A stretch of DNA of 64,000 bases from Polyangiaceae bacterium. GTDB lineage: Bacteria > Myxococcota_A > Polyangia > Polyangiales > Polyangiaceae. The notes beneath the pieces are model-generated. The model saw nothing but the letters and a program-made list of their open reading frames with translations. It was not told the DNA's origin and ran no database searches. The stretch spans positions 62,001 to 126,000 of the forward strand of contig JAKLKA010000003.1 in NCBI GenBank assembly GCA_023150915.1, written 5' to 3'. Positions 14,889 to 28,357 of the stretch are shown here, piece after piece (the first letter of the stretch is position 1; every line of letters starts with the position of its first letter). The translations under genes were made by a program, and so were the position numbers.

Positions 14889-15431
14889 GCCGCCCTCGAG
14901 CAGCTGGATGCGCCGCCGTGCGGCATCGAGCTCGCTCGCGAGCTCGGACCGCCGCTTCTCGCTGCGCTCGAGCATGCGCTTGGTCTCTTCGGCGCGGTTC
15001 CGCTCCACAGCCACGAGCTCGTCGTAGGCCCGCTGCACGCGCAGCGTCTCGGGGCGCAACTTGCCGAAGTAGAGCCACAACGACCCGGCAACGCACAGCA
15101 CGGCCACCACCATGCCCAGCACCGCGATCAGGCTCCCGCGTTGGCCGCGGCTCTCGAGCTGACGCATGCGGCGCTCGTGCGCGTGCTGCAGCGCGAGCAG
15201 CTCGACCTCGGCCCGAGCCGCGCTCTCGGCCCGAGCCGACTCGGTGGCTGCCCGCCGCCGGATCTCCTCTTCTTTGCGTTGCTGAGCAGCCACGGCCTCG
15301 ATCTCGCGCTCGGCGTGCGCTCTTGCCTCCCGACGTGCGGCCGCAGCCTCGGCGGCAAGACGGTGGGCTCGCAGCTCACGCTCGATGCGCTCGCGGTCCG
15401 CGGCCGACGACGAACGCAGCGAAAACAGCAT
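14880..15431 (-). CDS. single-span membrane protein flanked by coiled coils
   Basis: This is a 183-aa protein from ATG 15431 (MLFSLRSSS); a longer frame to 15497 looks non-coding. Residues 8-95 are a highly charged Ala/Glu/Arg coiled coil. A hydrophobic helix follows (SLIAVLGMVVAVLCVAGSLWLYF, around 103-125) and then a second coiled coil (AYDELVAVERNRAEETKRML). A cytoplasmic and an external coiled coil linked by one span suggests a scaffolding or envelope-spanning role. No family is recognised. Its stop overlaps the 3' end of the FAM20C-like gene in convergent orientation. Confidence 0.6.
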   Translation of the reverse strand: MLFSLRSSSAADRERIERELRAHRLAAEAAAARREARAHAEREIEAVAAQQRKEEEIRRRAATESARAESAARAEVELLALQHAHERRMRQLESRGQRGSLIAVLGMVVAVLCVAGSLWLYFGKLRPETLRVQRAYDELVAVERNRAEETKRMLERSEKRRSELASELDAARRRIQLLEGGSQ

Positions 15432-15517
15432 TGAATCGCCCCGGCGCGCGGCCATCCCCGATGAGACAACCGAGCAGGCCTGGCCTTGGGCGAGCACCGA
15501 CGAGTATCTTCGCCCCC

Positions 15518-15553
15518 ATGCTGCACGTCTGGGCAGGCGGGGCGCCGACGTGA
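15518..15553 (+). CDS. possible 11-residue leader peptide
   Basis: ATG 15518 opens a short frame, MLHVWAGGAPT, that stops at TGA 15551-15553. This stop overlaps the GTG start of the next gene as GTGA. TATCTT (15505-15510) ends 7 nt before the ATG, the same leaderless-type spacing seen at other genes here. It could couple translation to the membrane protein gene behind it. It is too short to be certain. Confidence 0.3.
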   Translation: MLHVWAGGAPT

Positions 15554-15903
15554 CCTACGTCGGCTGGTGGGCCCGGGCCTTTCTCGTGACCGTGGGCAGC
15601 GAGCTCTGCGTCGCGCCCTGGGTTCTGGACCGGGCGGAACCGCGCGGGCGGCGGCTGGCGGCCGTGCTCGCCGCCAACGTCCTGAGCCACCCGGCGGTCT
15701 GGTTCGTGTTTCCCGAGCTCGGCCTGAGCTACGCGCGCATGCTGGTCGCGGCGGAGCTGTGGGCCGTGGGTTCGGAGCTGCTGCTCTACCGCCTGGTGTT
15801 TCCGAAGCTGGGCTGGCCGCGGGCGCTGGCCGCATCGGCGCTGGCCAACGCATTCTCCGTCGGGGCGGGCCTGCTGCTGCGCGCGCTGGGCGTCGAGCTG
15901 TGA
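15550..15903 (+). CDS. small multi-span membrane protein
   Basis: This 117-aa protein starts at GTG 15550, the first in-frame start giving a membrane-like N-terminus. About four hydrophobic segments are visible (ARAFLVTVGSELCVAPWVL, AAVLAANVLSHPAVWFVF, ARMLVAAELWAVGSELLLY, AASALANAFSVGAGLLLRA), so it is an integral membrane protein. No family is recognised. Its start overlaps the stop of an 11-codon ORF as GTGA. It is convergent with the acyl-CoA dehydrogenase gene, 1 nt away. Confidence 0.55.
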   Translation: MTYVGWWARAFLVTVGSELCVAPWVLDRAEPRGRRLAAVLAANVLSHPAVWFVFPELGLSYARMLVAAELWAVGSELLLYRLVFPKLGWPRALAASALANAFSVGAGLLLRALGVEL

Positions 15904-15904
15904 C

Positions 15905-17050
15905 TCATAGCCCCATCTGCTTGGCCACGATGACTTTCATGATCTCGTTGGTCCCGGCGAAGATGCGCTGCACGCGAGCATCCATGTAGGCGCGGGCGAT
16001 CGGATACTCGGCCATGTAGCCGTAGCCCCCGAAGAGCTGCAGGCACTCGTCCACCACCTGACCGACCATCTCGGTGTGCCACATCTTGGCCATCGAGCAC
16101 TCTTTGACCAGGAACTTGCCGGCGACGTGCTCTTGCACCAGCCGATCGGCGAATGCCCGCCCCACCTCGACCTTGGTGGCCGCTTCGGCCAGCTTGAACT
16201 TGGTGTTCTGGAAGCTGGCGATGGGTTTGCCGAACGCTTTGCGCTCTTGCACATAGGTCACGGTGTCGCCCAGCACTTGCTCGGCGCTGGCCTGCGCGGC
16301 GAGCGCCACCACCAGCCGCTCTTGGGCCAGCTTCTTCATCAGCATCATGAAGCCCGCGCCCTCTTCGCTCAGGCGATTGGCCACGGGCACGCGACAGTCC
16401 TCGAACGCGAGCTCGGCGGTGTCCTGGGAGGCCATCCCGATCTTCTGCAGCTTCTTGCCCTTCACGAACCCCGGCCGGTCTGCCTCGACCACGATCAGCG
16501 AGATGCCACGATGGGCGTTTTCGGGGTCGAGATCGGTCTTCGCGGCCACGATGCACAGGTCACACAAGATGCCGTTCGAGATGAAGGTCTTGGTGCCGTT
16601 GAGCACATAGTGGTCGCCGTCACGCACGGCCGTGGTGGCGATGTTCGCCAGGTCGCTGCCAGTCCCCGGTTCGGTCATCGCGATGGCGGTCACCAGATCG
16701 CCCGACGCGCAGCCCGGAAGCCAGCGTTGCTTCTGTGCTTCGCTGCCGAACTCGTGGATGTATGGCACGATGATGTCCGAATGCAGCGAAATGGCGAAGC
16801 CGGACTCGTAGCGCTTCGCCAGCTCTTCGATCACCACCACCGAGCACAAGAAGTCGCCACCCGGCCCACCCAGCTCGGTCTCGAGCCAAGGGCACAAGAA
16901 GCCCCCGGCGCCGGCCTTGCGCCAAGCTTCGCGGTCGACCATGCCCTGCTTCTGCCAGCGCTCTTGGTTCGGAACGATCTCGCGCTCCGCGAACTGGGCG
17001 AACGATCGCCGAAACTGCTCGTGCTCTTCGGAAAATAGGTTGCGATCCAC
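15905..17050 (-). CDS. acyl-CoA dehydrogenase, long-chain (LCAD/IVD-like) type
   Basis: This 381-aa flavoenzyme starts at GTG 17050, with GGAGG 5 nt upstream and a TAGACT box further out. It catalyses the first step of beta-oxidation, acyl-CoA to enoyl-CoA with FAD. Motifs: AMTEPGTGSDLANI and LNGTKTFISNG (substrate/FAD region), QERKAFGKPIASFQ, ECLQLFGGYGYMAEYPIARAY and IFAGTNEIM. The usual catalytic Glu of MCAD-type enzymes (YEGT) is Ala here. The base is instead expected at Glu244 in KLAQERLVVA, as in LCAD and isovaleryl-CoA dehydrogenase. It lies near fadJ and fadI on the same strand, with one plus-strand gene between. Confidence 0.88.
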   Translation of the reverse strand: MDRNLFSEEHEQFRRSFAQFAEREIVPNQERWQKQGMVDREAWRKAGAGGFLCPWLETELGGPGGDFLCSVVVIEELAKRYESGFAISLHSDIIVPYIHEFGSEAQKQRWLPGCASGDLVTAIAMTEPGTGSDLANIATTAVRDGDHYVLNGTKTFISNGILCDLCIVAAKTDLDPENAHRGISLIVVEADRPGFVKGKKLQKIGMASQDTAELAFEDCRVPVANRLSEEGAGFMMLMKKLAQERLVVALAAQASAEQVLGDTVTYVQERKAFGKPIASFQNTKFKLAEAATKVEVGRAFADRLVQEHVAGKFLVKECSMAKMWHTEMVGQVVDECLQLFGGYGYMAEYPIARAYMDARVQRIFAGTNEIMKVIVAKQMGL

Positions 17051-17118
17051 GGGGCCTCCGAGCCGCGAGTCTACCGCCAGAGTGGCGTCGGCGGTGGAGC
17101 TGGCCTAGAACCCCGGGC

Positions 17119-17835
17119 ATGAGTCGCCTCTGGGCCGTCGCGCTCGTGACGTTGATCCCGCTCGGTTGCAGCAAACCCGAGCCCGAGGGCACCCCGCCGA
17201 GCTCGAAGCCCGGAACCAGCGTGGCCGAGCCGCCGGCCCCGGGCGGCGAAGTGCCCCGTCCGACCTCGACCGAGCTCGCGGCGTTTGCCGTGGGTCAGTG
17301 GTCGAAGTACCGAACCACCATGGATGACGGCACGACGGCCGAGATCACCTACAAGATCGTGGGCGAAGAGCAGGGCGCGCACTGGGTCGAGATCGTGCGC
17401 GGCGCCGCCGAGGCCGGCACCGTCATGCAGCTGTTGGTCAAACTGACGAATCGTAGCGACCCGAGCAGCATCGAGATCAAGGCCGCGCGGATCCGGATGC
17501 CCAACAGCCAGGTCAAAGAGCTGCGCGAGGACAAGCTGGGGCCGAGCGCCGACGGCTACAAGAAGGCGTTGGCCGACATCTTCGTGCCGAGCTTGGCCGG
17601 CACCCCCCAAGAGGACGTCACGGTTGTCGCGGCAACCTTCCGCGGCGCCTACAAGCGACAGCAGAAGATGGAGGTCGGGCAGACCCAGTCGGATCAGAAC
17701 GTCTGGATCCACCCGGCTGTACCGATCAGCGGCGTGGTGAAGTCCGAAGAGATCGGCAAGCCGGCAAAGACCGAGCTCGTCACCTGGGGAACCACTGGCG
17801 CCAAGAGCGAGCTCCGGCGTGACCCGGCGCCCTGA
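17119..17835 (+). CDS. lipoprotein of unknown function
   Basis: This 238-aa protein has a signal peptide and lipobox LIPLGC (Cys17), a Pro/Gly-rich linker to about residue 50 and then a beta-rich domain (VGQWSKYRTTMDDGTTAEIT, later QNVWIHPAVPISGVVKSEE). The pattern is like the outer-membrane lipoprotein-sorting or DUF-type lipoproteins of myxobacteria, but I cannot name a family. TAGAAC (17106-17111) ends 7 nt before the ATG, so a leaderless mRNA is likely. It sits between the acyl-CoA dehydrogenase and fadJ, on the opposite strand to both. Confidence 0.62.
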   Translation: MSRLWAVALVTLIPLGCSKPEPEGTPPSSKPGTSVAEPPAPGGEVPRPTSTELAAFAVGQWSKYRTTMDDGTTAEITYKIVGEEQGAHWVEIVRGAAEAGTVMQLLVKLTNRSDPSSIEIKAARIRMPNSQVKELREDKLGPSADGYKKALADIFVPSLAGTPQEDVTVVAATFRGAYKRQQKMEVGQTQSDQNVWIHPAVPISGVVKSEEIGKPAKTELVTWGTTGAKSELRRDPAP

Positions 17836-17841
17836 CGCCGC

Positions 17842-20103
17842 TCACACCCGAACGCGAGCCGACTCCTGGGCTGCGACCCGAGCCCCTGCTCGGACCGCGC
17901 GCATACCGTGGAACGTCCCGCCGACCTGCGCCATCTCGACCAGCACCGGCGCCGGAGCGAAGCGCTTGCCGTGCTGCTTCTCGTAGCGTTCGAGCCGGCG
18001 AACGATGTCGAGCGCACCGACCGCGTCGACGTAGCGGAACGGCCCACCGCGGAAGGGCGGGAACCCGAGCCCGAAGATCGCCCCGATGTCACCGTCCCGC
18101 GCCGAGCGCAGGATGCCCTCGCCGAAACACAGCGCCGCTTCATTGACCATCGCCAGCGCACAGCGCTCGGCGATCTCGTGCTTGGGAGTCGCTCCGGGCT
18201 TGGGGGTGACCCCGAGCACCGCGTACACGCTCTGGTCCACGCGCTTCTTCTTCGTCTTCTTCTTGTCGCCGTAGAGATAGAAGCCTCTGGCGTTTTTGCG
18301 ACCAAAGCGCTGATCTGCCACCAGCTTCTCCATGCCCGGCGGCGGGCTCATGCGATCGCCGAACGCGCCGAGCATGATCTTGCCGACTTTTTCGCCCACG
18401 TCGATTCCCACCTCGTCCAGCAGCGTGACGGGACCCACCGGGTAGCCCCAGTCCATCAGTGCGGCGTCGAGCTCCTCGACCGGAACGCCTTCCGAGAGCA
18501 GCCACGCTGCCTCGTTCATGTACGGTGCAAGGATGCGCGAGGTGTAGAAGCCGACGCCGTCGTTCACCACGATCACCGTCTTGCCCTGCTTCTTGCCGAG
18601 TTCGACGCAAGTGGCGGTGACCCAAGGCGCCGTCCGCGGCGTGACGATGATCTCGAGCAGGGGCATCTTGTGCACGGGCGAGAAGTAGTGCATGCCGATC
18701 ACCCGCTCGGGGTGCTCTGCGCCTGCAGCGATCTGCCCGATGGGCAAGGACGAGGTGTTCGAGGCGAAGATTGCCTTGGGGTGCCCGTGGGCCTCGATGT
18801 GTTTGACCATCTGGTGCTTCAGCGCCAGGTCTTCGAACACCGCTTCGATCACCACCTGGGCGTCGTGGAAGCCGGAGTAGTCCGCGGTGGGCGTGACTTG
18901 CGAAAGCAGCCGATCGCGCTCCATGCGGGTCATGCGCTTCTTCTTCACGCGCTCGTCCAGGATGCTCGCGACGTACTTCATGCCTGCCGCCAGCCCCTGG
19001 TCATCGCGATCTTTCAGCCGAACGGGGGTCTTCGCCAGGTGGGTGGTCACGTACGCGATGCCCGCACCCATCAACCCGGCGCCCAGCACGCCGACCTTGT
19101 GCACGGCCTTCGCTTCGACGTGAGCGTCGTCCACGCCACGGTCCTTCTTCAGCTCGACGGTGGCGGTGAAGATGTTCATGAGCTGCGCCGCCTCGGGGCT
19201 GATCGCCAGCTCGCCGAAGGCCAGCGCCTCGGCCTCGAGGCCGGCTTCGAAACCGGCTTCGAAGCCAGCCCGGACCACGTCCAGGATGCGCTCGGCCGCC
19301 GGGTAGTTGCCGCGGGTCTTCGAGAGCAGCTGCTTGCGCGCCTGGTCGAACACCACCTTGCGCCCGAGGGGGTTCTCGGCCAGCGCAAGCTGGGTCAGCT
19401 CCCGTTTGCCGAAGAAAGCCGCGAAACGCTGGAGGCCCCGCGGCTCGGGCTTGCCGCGCTCGGCGAGCGAAAGCGCATGCCGGCACGCGACCTCGAGCAA
19501 CACCGGCGCCGGAACCACATCGTCGACCAGGCCCATGCTCTTCGCGCGGCGCCCGTCGATCTGCCGGCCCGTCAGCATCAGGTCCAGGGCCGCTCGAACG
19601 CCCACCAGGTGAGGCAAGCGCTGGGTGCCTGCTGCCGCCGGCAAGAGCCCCAGCTGAACCTCGGGCAGCCCCAGCTTGGTCTTCTTGTCGTCGCTGGCGA
19701 TGCGAGCATGACACGCCAGCGCGGTCTCGAGCCCGCCACCCAGGCACGCCCCGTGAATCGCAGCAACCACCGGAACCCGAAATGCAGCCACCCGGGCCAT
19801 GGCGCGCTGACCGGTCCGCGACAGCTCTGCCGCCTCGGCAGCGCTCTTCACCGCCTGGATCATCCGGATGTCGGCACCGGCGATGAAGCTGTCGGGCTTG
19901 CCGCTGGTGAACACCACGGCGCGAACCTCGCTCGACTTGTCGAGATCGTCGAACACCTGAGCGAACTCGGCCGCGAAGTTGCCTTGCAGCGTGTTCATGG
20001 TCTCGCCAGGCACGTCCATGCGCACCACGGCCACGCCGTCTGGGCGCTGCTCGACGCCGAGCACCCGCCGCTCTCCCGAGCCATTCCCGTTCTGCCCCGA
20101 CAT
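17842..20103 (-). CDS. fadJ: multifunctional enoyl-CoA hydratase / 3-hydroxyacyl-CoA dehydrogenase (beta-oxidation alpha subunit)
   Basis: This is a 753-aa protein from ATG 20103 ([10 protein letters not shown]). The N-terminal crotonase domain has FIAGADIRMI and HGACLGGGLETALACHARIA (oxyanion hole and Glu region) and LPEVQLGLLPAAAGTQRLP. From about residue 320 the dehydrogenase domain has VGVLGAGLMGAGIAYVTTH (NAD Rossmann), FASNTSSLPIGQIA, GMHYFSPVHKMPLLEII (catalytic His) and the C-terminal FYTSRILAPYMNEAAWLL. It hydrates enoyl-CoA and oxidises the 3-hydroxyacyl-CoA. The stop of the upstream thiolase gene and this start overlap (TGATG), and FadI-type thiolase plus this subunit form one complex. 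The fadJ name is chosen over fadB because the partner is FadI-like. Confidence 0.9.
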   Translation of the reverse strand: MSGQNGNGSGERRVLGVEQRPDGVAVVRMDVPGETMNTLQGNFAAEFAQVFDDLDKSSEVRAVVFTSGKPDSFIAGADIRMIQAVKSAAEAAELSRTGQRAMARVAAFRVPVVAAIHGACLGGGLETALACHARIASDDKKTKLGLPEVQLGLLPAAAGTQRLPHLVGVRAALDLMLTGRQIDGRRAKSMGLVDDVVPAPVLLEVACRHALSLAERGKPEPRGLQRFAAFFGKRELTQLALAENPLGRKVVFDQARKQLLSKTRGNYPAAERILDVVRAGFEAGFEAGLEAEALAFGELAISPEAAQLMNIFTATVELKKDRGVDDAHVEAKAVHKVGVLGAGLMGAGIAYVTTHLAKTPVRLKDRDDQGLAAGMKYVASILDERVKKKRMTRMERDRLLSQVTPTADYSGFHDAQVVIEAVFEDLALKHQMVKHIEAHGHPKAIFASNTSSLPIGQIAAGAEHPERVIGMHYFSPVHKMPLLEIIVTPRTAPWVTATCVELGKKQGKTVIVVNDGVGFYTSRILAPYMNEAAWLLSEGVPVEELDAALMDWGYPVGPVTLLDEVGIDVGEKVGKIMLGAFGDRMSPPPGMEKLVADQRFGRKNARGFYLYGDKKKTKKKRVDQSVYAVLGVTPKPGATPKHEIAERCALAMVNEAALCFGEGILRSARDGDIGAIFGLGFPPFRGGPFRYVDAVGALDIVRRLERYEKQHGKRFAPAPVLVEMAQVGGTFHGMRAVRAGARVAAQESARVRV

Positions 20104-21398
20104 CACTCTGCCTCCAGTACGATGGCCGCCCCGAGCCCGCCCGCAGCGCACGCGGTGCACAGCGCCAAGCTGCCTTGGCGACGCCGAAGCTCGTTCAGCG
20201 TCTGTGTGATCTGCCGCGCGCCGGTGGCCGCAAAGGGGTGCCCGATGCTGATCGAGCCACCGCACACGTTGAACTTGTCCCAGTCGACCTCGCCGAGCTT
20301 CTTGCTGCGGCCAAGCGCTTCCCGCGCGAAGGTGTCACTCTCGAACGCCTGGGTGTTGCTCAGCACCTGGGCGGCGAAGGCCTCGTGCATGTCGATCAAG
20401 TCCAGGTCTTTGAGCTTGATCTTCGCGCGGTCGAGCGCCAGCGGGGTGGCGAACGACGGGCCCATCAGCATCTGCCCGGCCGGGTCGAGGGCAGCGAAGG
20501 CGTAGCTGCGAATGAACCCCAGCACGTCGAAGCCTTCGGCGCGGGCCAGGTCTTCGCTCATCAAGAGCAGCGCGCTCGCGCCGTCGGTGAGCGGCGAGCT
20601 GTTGCCTGCGGTGATGGTGCCGAGCTTGCGGTCGAAGGCGGGTTTGAGCTTCTCGTAGGACTCGAGGCTCGAGTCTTTCCGCACCAGATTGTCTTCGGAC
20701 ACCGCCTCGAATTTCGGCGGCACGAAGACGTGCATCACCTCCTTCTCGAAGCGCCCGTCGACCCAGGCCGCGCCGGCAAGCGTGTGGCTGCGATGCGCCA
20801 GCTCGTCCTGCGCCCGTCGGGTGATGCCATTCTCTTTCGCCATCTTCTCGGCGCTCTCGCCCATGGTCAGGCCGGTGGAATACTCTTTGAGGGCGGGCGG
20901 TACGGGCACCAGGTCTTTCGGTGAGAGGCCCGCGAACGCCTTGAGCCGCTCGCCCAGGCTGCGCGCCCGGCTGGCGGCAATCAGTGCCTCAGCCAACCTC
21001 TTGCTGACCGCGATCGGAACGTCGCTGGCGCTGTCGGCTCCCCCCGCCACGCCGCAGTCGATGGTCCCGGCCAGGATGGCTTCGCTGACGTTGACCGTGG
21101 ACTGGTAGCTGGTCGCGCAGGCGCGCGACACGCTGTAGGCCTCGATCTCGCGGGGCATGCCGGTGCCGAGCACGATCTCGCGGGCGATGTTGGGCGCAGC
21201 CAGCGATGGCACGACCTGCCCGTAGACGAGCTGCTGCACGCGCTTCGGATCGAGCTCGCTCCGCTGAAGCAGCTCGGCAACGACGTATTTGCCGAGCTCG
21301 AGCGCGCTCAGCTGTTTGAACGCGGTACCCGACCTCACGAACGGGGTGCGGAGACCGCCGACGATCGCGACCCGACGCGCACCACTCTTCTTGCCCAT
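20103..21398 (-). CDS. fadI: 3-ketoacyl-CoA thiolase, FadI type
   Basis: This 431-aa thiolase cleaves 3-ketoacyl-CoA with CoA, the last step of beta-oxidation. Visible motifs are [12 protein letters not shown] (acylated Cys), [20 protein letters not shown] (catalytic His) and [19 protein letters not shown] (second Cys). [20 protein letters not shown] and [13 protein letters not shown]-type segments match the FadI branch rather than FadA. AGGAGG lies about 11 nt before the ATG. It is first of a coupled fadI-fadJ pair and follows a small unknown gene by 71 nt. The membrane-associated FadIJ complex is usually the alternative or anaerobic beta-oxidation set in enterobacteria; here no second set is visible. 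Confidence 0.9.
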   Translation of the reverse strand: MGKKSGARRVAIVGGLRTPFVRSGTAFKQLSALELGKYVVAELLQRSELDPKRVQQLVYGQVVPSLAAPNIAREIVLGTGMPREIEAYSVSRACATSYQSTVNVSEAILAGTIDCGVAGGADSASDVPIAVSKRLAEALIAASRARSLGERLKAFAGLSPKDLVPVPPALKEYSTGLTMGESAEKMAKENGITRRAQDELAHRSHTLAGAAWVDGRFEKEVMHVFVPPKFEAVSEDNLVRKDSSLESYEKLKPAFDRKLGTITAGNSSPLTDGASALLLMSEDLARAEGFDVLGFIRSYAFAALDPAGQMLMGPSFATPLALDRAKIKLKDLDLIDMHEAFAAQVLSNTQAFESDTFAREALGRSKKLGEVDWDKFNVCGGSISIGHPFAATGARQITQTLNELRRRQGSLALCTACAAGGLGAAIVLEAE

Positions 21399-21469
21399 GG
21401 ACCTCGAGCCTCCTGCCGGAACCCGGGGTCCATACGCACCATGACGCGCCGTGTCAAGGCGCCGTGGCC

Positions 21470-21967
21470 TCAGTCGTCACCGACCGCCGCCCGCCGAGAC
21501 GAGGGCGGGATGGCCAGCGCGTGGGTTCCGCTCCGGCCCGTGCCGAAGCGCACCCGCACCGAAACGGCGCTGCCCGCGAGGCCGTCGCACAGCGCGCCAG
21601 CAAAGGCCACCAGCTCGTGCCGGACCTCTTCGCCGAAGTGCTCGTCCCCCATGATGAGCAGCTCTCCACCCTCGGCACCTGCCATGGCCATGACGATTGC
21701 CCGGGCCATTTGGTAGCGGCATTTCCGGGCTTCGGGGTCGATGCGCTGACTGGCCGCCAAGATCGCCACCGGAATGCGCACCGAGCGCTCGGCGAGCCGG
21801 GCGACCCGACCGATGACCCGCGCCGAGAACTCTGCCACGCTTTCGATCGCGGGCTGCGATTCGACGACCGCGCTCGAGGCGCGCCCCGCCAGCTCGCGGG
21901 TGTACGAGGGCCAGCGCGCTCCGGCCTCCATGACGACGAGCGCCGTCTTCTGGTCGTTGTCTTCCAT
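21470..21967 (-). CDS. unknown cytoplasmic protein
   Basis: This 165-aa protein starts at ATG 21967, chosen because GAGGGAG lies close upstream; the frame extends to 22144 without protein character. There is no signal peptide or membrane segment. The middle is helical ([21 protein letters not shown]-like, [24 protein letters not shown]), then comes an acidic [12 protein letters not shown]-like stretch, and it ends with [14 protein letters not shown] do not recognise a family. It lies in the gap between the OGDH cluster and fadI on the same strand and may be co-expressed with either. Confidence 0.5.
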   Translation of the reverse strand: MEDNDQKTALVVMEAGARWPSYTRELAGRASSAVVESQPAIESVAEFSARVIGRVARLAERSVRIPVAILAASQRIDPEARKCRYQMARAIVMAMAGAEGGELLIMGDEHFGEEVRHELVAFAGALCDGLAGSAVSVRVRFGTGRSGTHALAIPPSSRRAAVGDD

Positions 21968-22103
21968 CGTCACTCCCTCGTCTGAGCGCACGCTGTGCGG
22001 CTTGGGTTGAAACGATGGAGCCCGGCGTTCATTCCCGGCTCCCTTCCAGATTCGCCACCCACGAAATTCCGGCCCCCCAGCCCCATGTCTCGTCCCTCCC
22101 CCG

Positions 22104-22121
22104 CGGCGTGCGATCACGCCG
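22104..22121. other. short perfect hairpin in the gap after the LEA14-like gene
   Basis: CGGCGTG and CACGCCG form a perfect 7-bp stem around a CGAT tetraloop, in the 232-nt gap 21968-22199. It lies downstream of the 22200-22688 gene and upstream of the 21967 gene. It has no T-run after it on the minus strand, so it may be a weak terminator or a processing site. Confidence 0.3.
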
Positions 22122-22199
22122 ACGAAGACCCAGGGTCGCCGCACTCGATGCCGGCGTCAACCCTGCCGGGAAAAAAGAGTGGGACAGCGACGTACCGCG

Positions 22200-22688
22200 T
22201 CAGAACGGCATGGTGGTGCGGGCCGCCTGCAACACCGCGACACGCGGGATCGAGCCGGTCTCGTCGACCGGGTAGTTGTCGCTGCGAATTCCCATCGAAC
22301 GGATGGCAGTCACGTCGGCCTCGCCCCGCACGCGATACGCGATCGACGTGCTCATGGCGGTTTCCGCCAACAGTGGCCCGACCATCGTCCAGGGAATGAT
22401 CACCGGGGCCTGCACGATGGTGGTGCCGTCGGCGGGCAGCCACTGGTTCGGGCTGTAGGCGACGCCGGGCAGCGTCCACCGGCCTTGGAGCGTGGTCTGA
22501 ACGCGCACATTTCGCACTTGCACGTCGAAGCTGTTCTCGTTGTTCACCCGCAAGAACACGTTCATCCCAATGCCCATCGGCCCGGCATTCTGCACCTCGG
22601 CGTGGTGCAGCTGCATTTTTGGCTTGGACACGCACCCCGGGAGGACCAGCACGGACACGCCCCCGATCAAGAAGCCACGACGATGCAT
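22200..22688 (-). CDS. LEA14-like (WHy-domain) lipoprotein
   Basis: This 162-aa lipoprotein has a Tat-like or basic start (MHRRGFLIGG) and lipobox VLPGC (Cys19). The mature part has the late-embryogenesis-abundant type 2 look: ALR-like MNVFLRVNNENSFDVQVRNV with the NPxxF-like NNENSFDV turn, followed by a beta-rich region (GTTIVQAPVIIPWTMV). Bacterial members are small beta-sandwich lipoproteins of the envelope, with unclear role. TACGCT on the minus strand (22702-22697) ends 8 nt before the ATG, so it may have its own leaderless promoter. It follows lpd by 45 nt. Confidence 0.7.
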   Translation of the reverse strand: MHRRGFLIGGVSVLVLPGCVSKPKMQLHHAEVQNAGPMGIGMNVFLRVNNENSFDVQVRNVRVQTTLQGRWTLPGVAYSPNQWLPADGTTIVQAPVIIPWTMVGPLLAETAMSTSIAYRVRGEADVTAIRSMGIRSDNYPVDETGSIPRVAVLQAARTTMPF

Positions 22689-22733
22689 CAGGGCGAAGCG
22701 TAGCCGACCCCAGCGGTCCGCACCAGGCCGACG

Positions 22734-24127
22734 TCAGATGTGCAGAGCACGCCCGTCTACAGCCAGGGCCGCCTCTTTGGTCACTTCGGCAAGGGTCGGG
22801 TGCGCGTGACAAGTGCGAGCCAGGTCCTCGGCGCTGGCGCCGAACTCCATGGCGGCGGTCGCCTCGGCGATCAGCTCGCCGGCGCGCGGGCCAATGATGT
22901 GCACGCCCAGCACGCGATCGGTCTCGGCGTGCGCCAGGATCTTCACGCGACCGTCCACGCTGCCCAACGCCTTGGCGCGACCGTTGGCCATGAACGGGAA
23001 GCTGCCCTTCTTGTACAGCACCCGCGCCTCGATCAGCTCGTCTTCGGTCTTGCCCACGCTGGCGATCTCGGGGTGCGTGTAGCACACCGCCGGAATCGTT
23101 CCGTAGTTCACGTGCCCGTAGCCCTTCACGATGCGTTCGACGCAGGCGACGCCTTCTTCACTGGCCTTGTGCGCGAGCATCGGGCCGGCGATCACGTCGC
23201 CGATGGCGTGAATGCCTGGCACCCGCGTCACCCAGCCGTCGCTCACCGGGATGCGGCCGCGCTCGTCGAGCGCAATGCCGACGGCTTCGAGCCCGAGGCC
23301 GTCGGTGTTCGGCACTCGCCCGACCGAGAGCAGGACGCGATCACAGGCGATGGGCTCGCCGCCCTCGACACTCACCACGGCGCCGTCACCTTCGCGCTTG
23401 GCCCCGAGCACGCGGACGCCGGTGCGGATCTCGAGCCCCTGCCGCACCAGGATCTTCTGCGCCTCGGCCGCGATCTCCGCATCCACGCCGGGCAAGATGC
23501 GCGGCAGGTACTCGAGCACGGTGACCCTGGCCCCGAGGCGCTGCCACACCGAGCCCAGCTCGAGCCCGATGAAGCCCGCTCCGATCACCACCAGGTGCCG
23601 CGGCACTTCGGCATAAGACAGGGCCTCGGTGCTGGTCCCCACGCGATCGCCGTCCAGCTCCACGCCGCGAAGCGGCGCCACCTTGCTGCCCGTGGCGATG
23701 ATCACGTGCTCGGCGCTGAGCTCGGTCGCGCTTTCGGCGGTCGCCACACGCACTCGCCCGCTGGCCAGCAGCGAGCCGCTGCCGGTGTAACGCGTGATGC
23801 GGTTCTTCTTGAACAGCCCCGCGATCCCCGCGGTCAGCGAGCGCACGGTATCTTCCTTGCGCTTCAACATGCGCGGAAGGTCCAGGTCGACGCCGGTCAG
23901 CCGAATCCCGAAGGCGTCGAGCCCGTGCTTTGCTTCGGCGAAGCGCTCGCTCGCCTCGAGCAGCGCTTTGCTGGGAATGCAGCCGATGCGCAGGCAGGTG
24001 CCACCGAGCGCGGGCTCTCTCTCGACGCAGGCCACGTCGAGCCCGAGCTGCGCCGCACGAATGGCGGCCACGTACCCGCCGGGGCCTGCGCCAATCACGA
24101 TCAGGTCGTGTCGTCGATCGGTCACGG

Positions 24128-24131
<4 letters not shown>
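22734..24131 (-). CDS. lpd: dihydrolipoyl dehydrogenase (E3)
   Basis: This 465-aa FAD enzyme reoxidises dihydrolipoamide of the 2-oxoglutarate (and possibly pyruvate) dehydrogenase complex with NAD+. The start is GTG 24131, overlapping the sucB stop as GTGA; a second GTG two codons later is possible. Motifs: IVIGAGPGGYVAAIRAAQLG (FAD), GGTCLRIGCIPSK (redox-active Cys46/Cys51), VVIGAGFIGLELGSVW (NAD), IGDVIAGPMLAHKA, and the C-terminal HAHPTLAEV with the catalytic His-Glu pair. The open frame continues upstream into sucB but only the end is E3. Third gene of sucA-sucB-lpd. Confidence 0.92.
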
Positions 24132-25420
<1,289 letters not shown>

Positions 25421-25438
25421 CGTGCTTCTCTTTCTCTC

Positions 25439-28243
<2,805 letters not shown>

Positions 28244-28357
28244 CTGCTCCCCTGGCGCGCGACGGTCAAGCGGCGCCGCTTCGCAGCCTGTAACTTGCGC
28301 CCGCGGGCGCCCTGCGATCGATGGCCGCCGCGCCGCGGACGTGAGATCGTCCGATCC

